The position numbers were made by a program, and so were the translations under genes. From WJJR01 sp964440935 (GTDB lineage: Bacteria; Zixibacteria; MSB-5A5; WJJR01): a stretch of 40,013 nucleotides of DNA. A model generated the notes under the pieces. It did not search any database. It was not told the origin of the DNA and was given only the letters and a program-made list of their open reading frames with translations. Positions 17,291-25,511 of the stretch are shown here, piece after piece. Position 1 is the stretch's first letter. The number at the start of each line of letters is the position of its first letter. The stretch is from contig CAYTTY010000039.1 in the NCBI GenBank assembly GCA_964440935.1, positions 1 through 40,013 on the forward strand, written 5' to 3'.

Positions 17291-17320
17291 TTGCTTCGGA
17301 GCGTGACGATCCGATATATT
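17291..17320 (+). promoter_or_regulatory. Candidate sigma70 promoter for tRNA-Ala
   Basis: TTGCTT (17291-17296) and TATATT (17315-17320) have an 18-nt spacer and lie 45 nt before the tRNA. A GC-rich hairpin follows in the 5' leader. Confidence 0.5.
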
Positions 17321-17365
17321 CGGGATAGACAATAAGCGGCCGCCCCGTGGGCGGGCCGTTACTAT

Positions 17366-17438
17366 GGGGCAGTAGCTCAGCTGGGAGAGCGGTACGTTCG
17401 CAACGTACAGGTCGGCGGTTCGATCCCGCTCTGCTCCA
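17366..17438 (+). tRNA. tRNA-Ala (anticodon CGC)
   Basis: A complete cloverleaf of 73 nt. The acceptor GGGGCAG pairs with CTGCTCC (one G-U). The D stem is GCTC/GAGC. The anticodon stem GTACG/CGTAC encloses loop TTCGCAA, giving anticodon CGC, which reads GCG. The T arm is GGCGG-TTCGATC-CCGCT. The discriminator is A and no CCA is encoded, so CCA is added by enzyme. Confidence 0.95.
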
Positions 17439-17711
17439 TTAGATTACACGCGGGTCCGGACAATCGGGCTCGCGTTGTCTTTGTAGGGAGTGCCGTAGGC
17501 GCGATACCGTACTGATCCAGTGTGCCGCTGTAGCTTGGTCAGTGGCACCGCTACCATGGCCTCAATGCGTGCACGGGACACCGAGACAGACGTCGGGAGA
17601 ATGAATCAACGCTCGTTTTTCCTCGACACGACGATCAGGCTCGTGCCTTCACTGACCAAGGTCTGTGGCACCCGCACGCGCCGAGATGAGACTGAGTACT
17701 GTCAAATAACA
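17439..17711. other. Spacer between tRNA and Cys-rich gene
   Basis: No gene, repeat of the main families or clear site is seen. A Cys-rich gene reads in from the other side and ends at 17763. Confidence 0.4.
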
Positions 17712-17738
17712 AAGGCCGGTGGCAATACCACCGGCCTT
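17712..17738 (-). terminator. Intrinsic terminator of Cys-rich gene pair
   Basis: A perfect 11-bp stem (AAGGCCGGTGG/CCACCGGCCTT) with a 5-nt loop is followed on the minus strand by TTGTTATTTG. It lies 24 nt after the stop of the Cys-rich gene. Confidence 0.8.
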
Positions 17739-17762
17739 CGAGACGTCGCGTTGGTTCGACCG

Positions 17763-18218
17763 TTATTCCGGTTTTTCCTTCGCCTTGCTGCTCATGGCAC
17801 ACGCCTTTCTGGTGGTTGCACATGCCTTCGCGGCTTCCGCACCACATGTTTTCGCGCAACCCGATGTTACCGAAGCGGCCTTAGCTTCGGCTCCGGTGGC
17901 CGCGGCATTGTGGATCACGCTCGACGCGTCGGAGGCATCTGCCTTGGCGCCGTGTGGGCATTTCGCGGTGCCGTGGTGTTCGCAGTTCGCCTTGCACTGC
18001 TCAGTGCATGCTTCGCTGCCATGCTCCTTGCAGATTTCTTTGCACTTTTCGAGGCGCTCGGCCTGTGTCAGCGTGGTATCCTGGCAGACCGCCTGACACT
18101 TGGCGGAACAGGCGGCCGGGTCACACTTCTCCCCGGCGAACGCGAAGCCCGCAAACAGCAAACTGAAAGCGAATGCCGCCAGCAGCGCGACACGCAAGGT
18201 GGGTGATGTTCTGTTCAT
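17763..18218 (-). CDS. Small exported cysteine-rich protein
   Basis: I do not recognise a named family. This 151-residue protein has a clean signal peptide (residues 1-28, ending FAGFAFAGE). Its mature part has about sixteen Cys, mostly spaced three apart (CDPAACSAKCQAVC, CKEIC, CTEQCKANCEHHGTAKC), followed by an Ala-rich linker and a second cluster (CAKTC, CATTRKAC). Several His accompany them. Such spacing suggests periplasmic metal (Cu, Zn or similar) binding or several disulfides; there is no CxxCH haem motif. Start ATG 18218 has GGAGAG 7 nt upstream. A terminator follows. A 17-bp palindrome lies about 42 nt before the start, which fits regulated expression. Confidence 0.7.
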   Translation of the reverse strand: MNRTSPTLRVALLAAFAFSLLFAGFAFAGEKCDPAACSAKCQAVCQDTTLTQAERLEKCKEICKEHGSEACTEQCKANCEHHGTAKCPHGAKADASDASSVIHNAAATGAEAKAASVTSGCAKTCGAEAAKACATTRKACAMSSKAKEKPE

Positions 18219-18259
18219 CTAATGTCTCTCCAATGCTTTAATGTTCAATTAGTTACAGC

Positions 18260-18276
18260 ATGATCGTCACGATCAT
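18260..18276. promoter_or_regulatory. 17-bp palindrome, candidate operator
   Basis: ATGATCGT-C-ACGATCAT is a perfect inverted repeat centred about 50 nt upstream of the Cys-rich gene start at 18218. On the minus strand it is followed by TAACTAAT and TTGAAC, so it sits where a repressor or activator could act. The two halves adjoin with one central base, too tight for a terminator, and there is no T run. Confidence 0.45.
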
Positions 18277-18301
18277 ACCCGGCAGCACATGGAGCGACAT
18301 C

Positions 18302-18886
18302 TCATAGCAGAAATGAGCAGAGGTCGACCCGACGGTCCGGTCCGGCGCGGACCAACGCTGTCAGTGGTGGGGCGTGATTGCGAATCTCCCATGGTCCTTC
18401 AACAGACTGGGATAGAATGGTCGGAATATGAATCGCCGGAAGGATTTGCGTTCGGACTTCCGGCGCCCGTGGTTTCGTTGCTGCCTCGGCGGCCACCGGG
18501 ACAAACGGGCAGAGACCGCAAAGTGGCTGATTTTCAGGACATTGAGGATTGTCCGGTGTGTCGGGTTGATCGGTCTTTTGCGCACATGGCGGTGGTGCAG
18601 CTCCACCACCGGCGCAACCCCCACGCGACGGTGGAATTTTGTCCGACTGGCAACATCCGGACGGTTCTGGTGACGGGACTTTCTTTCCTTGGCAGCATCC
18701 GCCCATCTCCGCGATCGGCTCGTCAACGGCATCACCCCGCTCCATCGCGCAGGGCATAATCTGCGCCCACAGCTCGCAGGCGTCTTGATCACAGGACACC
18801 ATCGGCATGGCCGCAATCTGAAAGGTAAGAAAGGCGGGCATGGCCAAGACAAGCGCCGGGGCGCAGATGGTTCGGATGATGCGCAT
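18302..18886 (-). CDS. Exported Cys/Pro-rich hypothetical protein
   Basis: Function is unknown. ATG 18886 starts a hydrophobic signal (MRIIRTICAPALVLAMPAFLTFQIAAM), so the 194-residue product is exported. Residues ~30-120 are rich in Cys and Pro, with CCQ pairs (GGCCQGKK, SGCCQSDK), CAGGGAAPPPC and a PLCGLCPF motif. The last ~70 residues lack Cys and resemble a flexible tail. Cys-Cys pairs and CxxC suggest metal or redox chemistry in the periplasm. It lies 83 nt upstream of the other Cys-rich gene, same strand, with a palindrome between, so the two may share a function. No strong ribosome binding site is seen, which lowers confidence. Confidence 0.55.
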   Translation of the reverse strand: MRIIRTICAPALVLAMPAFLTFQIAAMPMVSCDQDACELWAQIMPCAMERGDAVDEPIAEMGGCCQGKKVPSPEPSGCCQSDKIPPSRGGCAGGGAAPPPCAQKTDQPDTPDNPQCPENQPLCGLCPFVPVAAEAATKPRAPEVRTQILPAIHIPTILSQSVEGPWEIRNHAPPLTALVRAGPDRRVDLCSFLL

Positions 18887-19070
18887 CTTTTCAATTCTAC
18901 AATTCAAGATCGGATTTTCCCAGAAAAAAGTGAGGCTCGGAGCCGTTCAGGGCGATATCGTGCCAGGAAGTTGCACCGGTCGGCTGCCTTCGTGGTAGTG
19001 ACGTGGCCACATCCGGGGACGGGTAACGCCCTGATGACCCGACATTGCCTTGTGTATGTACCAAAATGAC

Positions 19071-19100
19071 TTGAGAGCACCCCTTCCTGAGGCGTATACT
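19071..19100 (+). promoter_or_regulatory. sigma70-type promoter of SRP RNA
   Basis: TTGAGA (19071-19076) and TATACT (19095-19100) are separated by 18 nt. Transcription would start about 6 nt later, exactly at the predicted 5' end of the RNA. Confidence 0.7.
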
Positions 19101-19105
19101 CGTGT

Positions 19106-19380
19106 GGGTTCGTGCTAGGTGGGGAGTTAGCGGTGCCCTGTAACCCGGAACCCGCTATACCGGGGCTGAAAACCGCCCGCGGCCTGCCAGATTGGTGGGT
19201 CTCCGGCCGGATAAGCGATGTTGATGGCCGGGTCTTACGCAACGGAAACTCGCTTAACCCCGTCAGGACCGGAAGGTAGCAGCGGTCGGCGACCGCTTCC
19301 GTGTGCCGTAGGGTTGCCCGGTTGGAGTTGGCTGTTCGGTCGGGCCGATCGATCGGGGTCAACGGCGGGTGCACGGACCC
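19106..19380 (+). ncRNA. ffs: Signal recognition particle RNA, large bacterial form
   Basis: The apical SRP domain is plain: GTCAGGACCGGAAGGTAGCAGC near 19262-19283 binds Ffh. Upstream, GCTAGGTGGGGAGTTAGCGG and TGCCCTGTAACCCGG match the Alu domain of the ~270-nt Bacillus-type RNA rather than the short 4.5S form. Downstream, GTGCCGTAGGGTTGCCCGG matches the partner strand. The termini pair: GGGTTCGTGC (19106-19115) with GCACGGACCC (19371-19380). A TAAATTTTT follows and may serve as terminator. Location directly before dnaX is common in bacteria. Confidence 0.93.
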
Positions 19381-19417
19381 TAAATTTTTGAACGACTTAG
19401 GTTTCTGAGGACCATGG

Positions 19418-21181
19418 ATGGATTACCAAGCCCTCGCACTCAAGTGGCGTCCGCAATCATTCGCCGAAATCCTCGAACAGCCGCAGGTCACCCAAACCCT
19501 GCAGAATGCCATTTCGAGCGGACGGATTCACCACGGCTATCTTTTCTGCGGCCCGCGGGGGACTGGTAAGACGACGACCGCCCGCATCCTCGCCAAGGCG
19601 CTGAATTGCGTCAACGGCCCGACGCCGACTCCCTGCGGCGAATGTGAGCACTGCAAAGCGATCAGAACCAGCAACAGCCTCGATGTGCTCGAAATCGACG
19701 CCGCGTCGAACACCGGTGTGGATAATATCCGTGATCTGCGTGAGCGGGCGGGGTATGTGCCGGTGTCGGCACGCTACAAAATCTACATCATCGACGAAGT
19801 TCACCGTCTGTCGCGCTCGGCGTTCGATGCTCTGCTGAAGACACTCGAAGAACCGCCGCCATCGGTGGTCTTCATTTTCGCGACGACCGAACCGAATGAG
19901 GTTCCACCGACGGTACGCTCGCGTACGTTGCGATTCGATTTCCGGCTGATTTCCCACGCTCCACTCGAAGCCGCCTTGCGCAATATCGCTGACAAGGAAG
20001 GAATCGATATTACCGACGATGCGCTGACGGTTCTGGCGACCGAAGCCGGTGGTTCGATGCGTGACGGTGAGTCGCTCCTCGATCAGATGGCCGGGTACAC
20101 CGGCGGGCAGATCACAGCCGAGCTGGTGCACGAGGCTTTGGGATTGGTGGATACTGAGATTCTGTTTGAAACGACCGATGCGTTCGCGGCGCACGATGCC
20201 GAAGCCGCCCTGGCCGTGGCCGGACGCGTCGCACGATTGGGACGTGACCTGACGCAGTATGTTCGTCAACTCGCCGAGCATATCAAACGCCTGCTGTTTG
20301 CCCGCGCGTTGGGAGATCGGTTTGCCGATGAATCGCTCAACCAGGACATTGTGACTCGTTACCGGGAGTCATCGGGTGCCTTCGAAGAAAACGACCTGAT
20401 GCGTCTGGTGACGATGACCGTCGAAATGGTGAATCGTCTGCGCAAAGCCGCGCATCCGCGTTTGGAAGTGGAACTGTATGTGATGCGGGCGAGCAAGATG
20501 GATCGCTCGATTGATATTCGCACCCTTGTTGACCGGCTGGATAACATCGGCGGCGGTGAACCGTCGCTGTTCGGATCGTCGAACAATACGACATCGCATC
20601 CGACAGCGTCGCGTCCAACACCGTCATCATCGCCGGCGATGCGTGCATCGGCACCGACGGCACGACCATCCAGTTCACCGTCCACCAGTTCGCGCAATAG
20701 CGGATATCAGAATCGTCCGCGGGCTGAAGCCAGTGCGGTGGCGACGATGGAGGCGCCACCATCGGACGATGTCGACGAGACGCCATCACGGCCAAAACAA
20801 GCCGGTCCGGACATTGACTTTGAGCCCATTCTGGAATCGATTTGTGAGTCGCGGCCAACGCTGCGGGCCATCCTGGGGCAGGCCGAACTTGTACGCACCG
20901 GTGAGGGCACGCTCGATTTGAATGTTTATCACGGATCGCCGTTTCATCAAAAACAGCTTGGCTCCAAGCCGGTGCGTGACCTGATTCATGCAGAGATTGC
21001 GCAGGCGTTGGGTGAAGGGGTGCGCGTCACGATTCATGTCAAGCAGGGGGAACCGTCGCCGAAGGGGCGTGAACACAAGCCGAAAGTGAAAACGCAATCA
21101 CAGGGCCTCGACGACGCTGTTGCCGGCGACCACAATCTGCAGGAAATTATCCGCCGCTTCGACGGTGAGATTATCGAATAG
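19418..21181 (+). CDS. dnaX: DNA polymerase III subunit tau/gamma (clamp loader)
   Basis: DnaX is an ATPase of the sliding-clamp loader. It has 587 residues. The AAA+ module has Walker A GPRGTGKT at 45-52, a zinc site formed by C64, C73, C76 and C79, Walker B IYIIDEVHRLS near 113-123, LLKTLEEPP, and sensor 1/Arg finger TTEPNEVPPTVRSR. Domain III follows to ~370. Residues ~390-450 are Ser/Pro/Thr-rich low complexity, and the C-terminal part from ~465 is tau-like and poorly conserved. Start ATG 19418 has TGAGG 7-8 nt upstream. I saw no A-rich slippery heptamer, so a programmed gamma form is not indicated. It begins the dnaX-ebfC-recR group. Confidence 0.95.
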   Translation: MDYQALALKWRPQSFAEILEQPQVTQTLQNAISSGRIHHGYLFCGPRGTGKTTTARILAKALNCVNGPTPTPCGECEHCKAIRTSNSLDVLEIDAASNTGVDNIRDLRERAGYVPVSARYKIYIIDEVHRLSRSAFDALLKTLEEPPPSVVFIFATTEPNEVPPTVRSRTLRFDFRLISHAPLEAALRNIADKEGIDITDDALTVLATEAGGSMRDGESLLDQMAGYTGGQITAELVHEALGLVDTEILFETTDAFAAHDAEAALAVAGRVARLGRDLTQYVRQLAEHIKRLLFARALGDRFADESLNQDIVTRYRESSGAFEENDLMRLVTMTVEMVNRLRKAAHPRLEVELYVMRASKMDRSIDIRTLVDRLDNIGGGEPSLFGSSNNTTSHPTASRPTPSSSPAMRASAPTARPSSSPSTSSRNSGYQNRPRAEASAVATMEAPPSDDVDETPSRPKQAGPDIDFEPILESICESRPTLRAILGQAELVRTGEGTLDLNVYHGSPFHQKQLGSKPVRDLIHAEIAQALGEGVRVTIHVKQGEPSPKGREHKPKVKTQSQGLDDAVAGDHNLQEIIRRFDGEIIE

Positions 21182-21199
21182 ACGAGTCCGGAGGATACC

Positions 21200-21514
21200 A
21201 TGGCCAACATGAATCAGTTGATGAAGCAAGTGCAGAAGATGCAGGCCGAGATGGAGAAGGTTCAGGCCGAGCTCGAAAACGAGACGGTCGAAGGGTCGGC
21301 AGGCGGCGGAATGGTGCGTGCGATTGTCAACGGTCGCCGCGATCTGCTCGAAATCAAAATCGACCCGGAAGTAGTCAATGCCGAAGAAACCGAAATGCTC
21401 GAGGAGTTGGTAGTTTCAGCGGTCAACCAGGCGATCGAGAAGGCGACCGAGTTGCAGACGGAAAGCCTGTCGAAGATTACCGGTGGGATGCCGCTGCCCG
21501 GCATGGGTTTTTGA
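21200..21514 (+). CDS. ebfC: YbaB/EbfC family nucleoid-associated protein
   Basis: This small DNA-binding dimer has 104 residues, the family's usual size. The N-terminal helix is amphipathic and Met/Lys/Gln-rich (NMNQLMKQVQKMQAEMEKVQAEL). Then come the typical VEGSAGGGMVRAIVNGRRDLLEIKIDPEVV strands and the SAVNQAIEKATELQ helix. GGAGG lies about 7 nt before ATG 21200. It lies 18 nt after dnaX and before recR, the widely conserved order that links it to DNA replication and repair genes. Confidence 0.93.
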   Translation: MANMNQLMKQVQKMQAEMEKVQAELENETVEGSAGGGMVRAIVNGRRDLLEIKIDPEVVNAEETEMLEELVVSAVNQAIEKATELQTESLSKITGGMPLPGMGF

Positions 21515-21589
21515 GCAGGGGAGCCGGGGATCAGTCGAGTATTTTAGACCGGTGGTAAATTTTGGACTGTAGCGAAGCCGATATCGATC

Positions 21590-21713
21590 TTTACCCCTCA
21601 CCCCAGCCCTCTCCCCATCCAAAAAAGCCGGATGGAGAGAGGGAGCTACGAATCTCCCTCTCCCCCACGGCGTCTTTTTGCCGTGGGCGAGAGGGTTGGG
21701 GTGAGGGGGTAAA
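21590..21713. repeat. 124-bp inverted repeat element between ebfC and recR
   Basis: The left arm TTTACCCCTCACCCC...CCCTCTC (21590-21613) pairs with the right arm GAGAGGGTTGGGGTGAGGGGGTAAA (21689-21713). Two inner hairpins are CATCC...GGATG (about 21615-21634) and CCCACGGC...GCCGTGGG (about 21664-21687). It contains no ORF. It interrupts the usually tight ebfC-recR spacing and is of a MITE/REP type unlike the other repeats in this window. Confidence 0.75.
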
Positions 21714-21768
21714 TCTTTCGCTGATGGTAACTGAGTAGATTGATTCGACTCTTTCACGTTCAACACCA

Positions 21769-22368
21769 ATGGCCAACACATCCGCCACACTCGAACACTT
21801 AATCGAGCAGTTTGCCAAGCTGCCCGGTATCGGCAAGAAGACAGCGTACCGTCTGGCGTACCATGTGCTCCAGGCGCCGGTTGATTCGGCGCGGTCGCTG
21901 GCCGATGCGATTATTGCCGTCAAAGAGAAGATTCGGTTTTGTTCGGTCTGTTTCAATGTGACCGATGATGATCCCTGCCCGATTTGCCGGTCGTCCGATC
22001 GCGATACATCACTGGTGTGCGTGGTTGAGGAACCCCACGATGTTCTGGCTTTTGAGAGGGCCGGATCATTTCGCGGGGTGTATCATGTGCTGGGGGGGGT
22101 ATTCTCCCCGCTGGATGGTATCGGGCCGGATGAGTTGAAAATCGGAGAATTGGTCAAGCGCGTGAAGGACGACGGGATCAACGAAGTGATCATCGCGACC
22201 AACCCGACCGCGGAGGGGGAAACGACAGCGGTCTATTTGGCCAAGATTCTGCGTCCATTGGGTGTCTCGGTCTCACGCATTGCGCGGGGGCTGCCGATGG
22301 GCGGCGATGTCGAATATGCCGATGCCAATACAGTGCTGCGGGCGTTGGAGGGGCGGACGGAGATTTAG
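21769..22368 (+). CDS. recR: Recombination mediator RecR
   Basis: RecR, with RecO (and RecF), loads RecA on gaps. It has 199 residues, the standard length. The N-terminal HhH is KLPGIGKKTAYRLAYHVL. The Cys4 zinc finger is C58, C61, C70 and C73 (CSVC ... CPIC). The Toprim domain starts LVCVVEEPHDVLAFERAG and continues VIIATNPTAEGETTAVYLAK. The C-terminal stretch is VSRIARGLPMGGDVEYADANTVLRALEGR. Start ATG 21769 has no evident ribosome binding site, perhaps because the repeat element was inserted just upstream and replaced the native leader. Confidence 0.94.
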   Translation: MANTSATLEHLIEQFAKLPGIGKKTAYRLAYHVLQAPVDSARSLADAIIAVKEKIRFCSVCFNVTDDDPCPICRSSDRDTSLVCVVEEPHDVLAFERAGSFRGVYHVLGGVFSPLDGIGPDELKIGELVKRVKDDGINEVIIATNPTAEGETTAVYLAKILRPLGVSVSRIARGLPMGGDVEYADANTVLRALEGRTEI

Positions 22369-22376
22369 GGATTCTT

Positions 22377-22425
22377 GTAGGACGGGCGCCTCGCCCGCCG
22401 AATGCGGGCGAGGCGCCCGCCCTAC
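22377..22425. repeat. Perfect-type hairpin repeat between recR and secA
   Basis: A 22-bp arm (GTAGGACGGGCGCCTCGCCCGC) and its inverse flank a 5-nt loop, with one mismatch. Without a T tract it is a REP-like repeat rather than a classic terminator. A shorter relative is the palindrome near 9515-9535. Confidence 0.7.
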
Positions 22426-22451
22426 ATACAACGGCGGAAGAACCGAATTAT

Positions 22452-25400
22452 ATGACATTCATCGAAAAAGCATTCGAAAAGGTCTTTGGGTCGAAGCACG
22501 ACCGCGACATTCGGAAAATCGAACCGATTGTCGAGACCATTAACAAATACTACGACGACTACCAGTCGCTCTCCGATGATGAGTTGAAGGCGAAGACCGA
22601 TGAGTTTCGCCGTCGGCTCGATGAGGGCGAGGAACTCGACGATATCCTGCCGGAAGCATTTGCCGCAGTGAAAGACACCTGCCGCCGTCTGTGGGGGAGC
22701 ACGTTCGATGTTGTCGGCTACCAGATGGCGTGGAACATGATCCCGTTCGATGTGCAGTTGATTGGCGGTGTCGTGCTGCATCAGGGCAAGATTGCCGAAA
22801 TGGCGACCGGTGAAGGTAAGACACTGGTGGCGACACTGCCGGTGTATCTCAATGCGCTCGAAGGCAAGGGCGTGCATGTCGTCACGGTGAACGATTACCT
22901 GGCGCGTCGCGACTCGGAATGGATGGGGTTGGTTTACCGCTGGCTTGGGTTGACCGTCGGCTGCATTCAACACGATATGGACCCCCCGACACGTCGCGCG
23001 CAGTACAACTGCGACATCACCTACGGGACCAACAACGAATTCGGTTTCGACTATCTGCGCGATAATATGGCCGTCCGCAAGGAAGATCGGGTGCACCGTC
23101 CGTTCCATTACGCGATCATCGACGAGGTCGACTCGGTGTTGATCGATGAGGCTCGGACGCCGCTGATCATTGCCGGTCCGACCGGACGGACCGACATGTC
23201 GCGGTACACCGAAATGCGCGGCATGGTCGAACGGCTGATGCGCAGGCAGACTGAGATCGTCAGTGATCTCGTCAGCGAAGGGATCAAGCTGTTCGAATCC
23301 GAGGACGATGATGAAACATACGAAGGCGGGATCAAGCTGCTGGCGGCACGCAAAGGCGCGCCCAAGAACAAGCGCTTGATGAAGTTCCTCAAAGAGGGCG
23401 GGGTCAAGCGTGTGTTGCAACGGGTGGAGGCCGACTTCACGCGCGACAAGCGCTTGCCCGAGATCGCCGAGCTGTTATTGTTTACGATCGACGAACGCGA
23501 TAACACGATCGATCTCACGGACAATGGCATCAACTTCCTGAAACCGGAAGAGCAGGCGTTGTTCGAATTGCCTGATATTGGCGAGGGTGTCGCGGAGATC
23601 GATGAACGTGAAGACCTCAGTGAGACCGAGAAGGCCAAAGCGAAGAACGATCTGTACCTCACGCATGGCGAGCGCTCCGAAAAGGTACACATCGTCTCGC
23701 AATTACTGAAGGCGTACTCACTGTTTGAGAAGGACGTTGAGTATGTCGTGCAGGACGGCAAGGTTGTCATTGTCGATGAATTCACCGGACGTATGATGCC
23801 GGGACGGCGCTACTCCGACGGTCTCCACCAGTCGATTGAAGCCAAGGAGAAGGTCAAGATTGAAGCCGAAACGCAGACACTGGCCTCAATTACACTACAG
23901 AATTACTTCCGACTGTACGACAAACTGGCCGGAATGACCGGTACGGCCGTGACGGAAGCGGGCGAGTTTTTTGATATTTACAAGCTTGATGTAACATCGA
24001 TTCCGACGAACGAACCGGTGCGTCGGATCGACTACGAAGATGTGATCTTCCGCACACGTCGCGAAAAGTACAACGCTCTCGTCGAGGAGATCACTGCGCA
24101 GCACAATGCCGGCCGGCCGGTGCTCGTTGGCACTGTCTCGGTGGAGGTCTCCGAAACGCTCGCACGTATGTTGAAGCGCGCCGGAGTTCCCCATTCAGTA
24201 CTCAACGCGAAGTATCACCAGCAGGAAGCGGAGATCGTCCGTTCCGCAGGTGAAGCGGGTCACGTTACGATTGCCACCAACATGGCCGGTCGCGGCACGG
24301 ATATTAAACTCGCCGAGAGCGTGGTTAAGCATCCGAATTGCGCCTTGATCATCAAACCGGATGAAACCGAAGACGTCTGCCCGCTGCTTGACGAATTGCA
24401 ATGTCATGATGAGGTGCCGTGTGGGTTGCACATTATCGGCACCGAACGTCACGAGGCGCGCCGCATCGATCGCCAGTTGCGCGGACGTTCGGGTCGCCAG
24501 GGTGATCCGGGATCGTCGCGGTTTTATCTCTCGCTGGAAGATGACTTGATGCGCCTCTTCGGGTCCGAACGCATTGCCGGGATCATGGATCGTCTTGGTG
24601 TCGAGGAAGGCGAAGTCATCGAGCATGGCATGGTGACCAAGGCGATCGAACGCGCGCAGAAACGAGTTGAGTCGCAGAACTACAGTGTGCGAAAACACCT
24701 GCTCGAATACGACGACGTGATGAATCAGCAGCGTGAGGTGATCTACGACCGACGGGCGCAATCGCTCGAACAGGAGGATATGCGCGAAGAGGCGGTCGAG
24801 CTGATCATGAATGTGTGCGAGGACCTGGTGCACAAACACTGCGCCGATCCGTCGGCACCCGAATACTGGGACACCGCGTCCTTGCGCCTCGATTTGACAA
24901 AGACGGTCTTCGTCGATATCGATTTCGAGCAGCCCGAGGTGAAAGAGCTAAATCACGCCGGGTTGATCGAGCATGTCAAAGCGCAGGCGATGACGGTCTA
25001 TGAAAACAAAGAACAGGCGGTGACACCGCCGGTGATGCGTCAACTCGAACGCTTTGCGATTTTGCGTGTGATCGACGAACGCTGGAAAGAGCACCTCTAC
25101 GAAATGGATCAGCTCAAGACGGGCATCGGGCTGCGCGCATACGGTCAGCGGGATCCGTTGATCGAGTACAAAAAAGAAGCATACGCCATGTTCATGGATC
25201 TGATCCAAACGATCGATCGGGAGGCGGTGGAGATGATCTTCCGTCTGCAGGTTGCGCAACCGCCACCGGCGCAACAAACACAGCAAACGCCGACCCGAGA
25301 AATCCACGAAGAAGCGACGGCCCTGGGATACGCCGGCAATCCCGAAGAGTCGCGCACTACCGGTAAGAAGCAGCCATCCAAACGCGCCACCACAAAAGTC

Positions 25401-25466
25401 GGACGAAACGATCCGTGTCCCTGCGGGTCGGGCAAGAAGTACAAGAAGTGTTGTGGGGCGGCGTAG
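22452..25466 (+). CDS. secA: Preprotein translocase ATPase SecA
   Basis: SecA is the motor of Sec export. It has 1004 residues versus ~850-900 in most bacteria. NBD1 starts with the DDELKAKTDEFRRRL region, MATGEGKTLVATLP (Walker A near 119) and VHVVTVNDYLARRDSEWMG. The preprotein-binding region spans IIDEVDSVLIDEARTPLIIAGP onward, and within it an insertion of roughly 100 residues (about 260-370, highly charged) resembles FCB-type SecA. NBD2 has MTGTA, MAGRGTDIKL and GRSGRQGDPGSSRFYLSLEDDLMRLF. The C-terminal zinc SEC-C motif is complete (RNDPCPCGSGKKYKKCC). A second short Cys-containing insert (CPLLDELQCHDEVPCG) precedes LHIIGTERHEARRID. The start is ATG 22452. It follows recR by 83 nt with a hairpin between. 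Confidence 0.96.
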   Translation: MTFIEKAFEKVFGSKHDRDIRKIEPIVETINKYYDDYQSLSDDELKAKTDEFRRRLDEGEELDDILPEAFAAVKDTCRRLWGSTFDVVGYQMAWNMIPFDVQLIGGVVLHQGKIAEMATGEGKTLVATLPVYLNALEGKGVHVVTVNDYLARRDSEWMGLVYRWLGLTVGCIQHDMDPPTRRAQYNCDITYGTNNEFGFDYLRDNMAVRKEDRVHRPFHYAIIDEVDSVLIDEARTPLIIAGPTGRTDMSRYTEMRGMVERLMRRQTEIVSDLVSEGIKLFESEDDDETYEGGIKLLAARKGAPKNKRLMKFLKEGGVKRVLQRVEADFTRDKRLPEIAELLLFTIDERDNTIDLTDNGINFLKPEEQALFELPDIGEGVAEIDEREDLSETEKAKAKNDLYLTHGERSEKVHIVSQLLKAYSLFEKDVEYVVQDGKVVIVDEFTGRMMPGRRYSDGLHQSIEAKEKVKIEAETQTLASITLQNYFRLYDKLAGMTGTAVTEAGEFFDIYKLDVTSIPTNEPVRRIDYEDVIFRTRREKYNALVEEITAQHNAGRPVLVGTVSVEVSETLARMLKRAGVPHSVLNAKYHQQEAEIVRSAGEAGHVTIATNMAGRGTDIKLAESVVKHPNCALIIKPDETEDVCPLLDELQCHDEVPCGLHIIGTERHEARRIDRQLRGRSGRQGDPGSSRFYLSLEDDLMRLFGSERIAGIMDRLGVEEGEVIEHGMVTKAIERAQKRVESQNYSVRKHLLEYDDVMNQQREVIYDRRAQSLEQEDMREEAVELIMNVCEDLVHKHCADPSAPEYWDTASLRLDLTKTVFVDIDFEQPEVKELNHAGLIEHVKAQAMTVYENKEQAVTPPVMRQLERFAILRVIDERWKEHLYEMDQLKTGIGLRAYGQRDPLIEYKKEAYAMFMDLIQTIDREAVEMIFRLQVAQPPPAQQTQQTPTREIHEEATALGYAGNPEESRTTGKKQPSKRATTKVGRNDPCPCGSGKKYKKCCGAA

Positions 25467-25511
25467 GTCAGTGGCACCCACAGCCGACGTTTTTTCTCTG
25501 AACACGAGCCT

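Noticed and set aside
17520..18206. 228-codon + strand frame across the Cys-rich gene
   Set aside because: It is antisense to a gene with signal peptide, ribosome binding site and terminator. Its apparent hydrophobic runs come from reading Ala/Cys codons backwards.
22422..23420. 332-codon minus-strand frame opposite secA
   Set aside because: Pure shadow of secA; its composition mirrors the coding strand and it has no recognisable domain.
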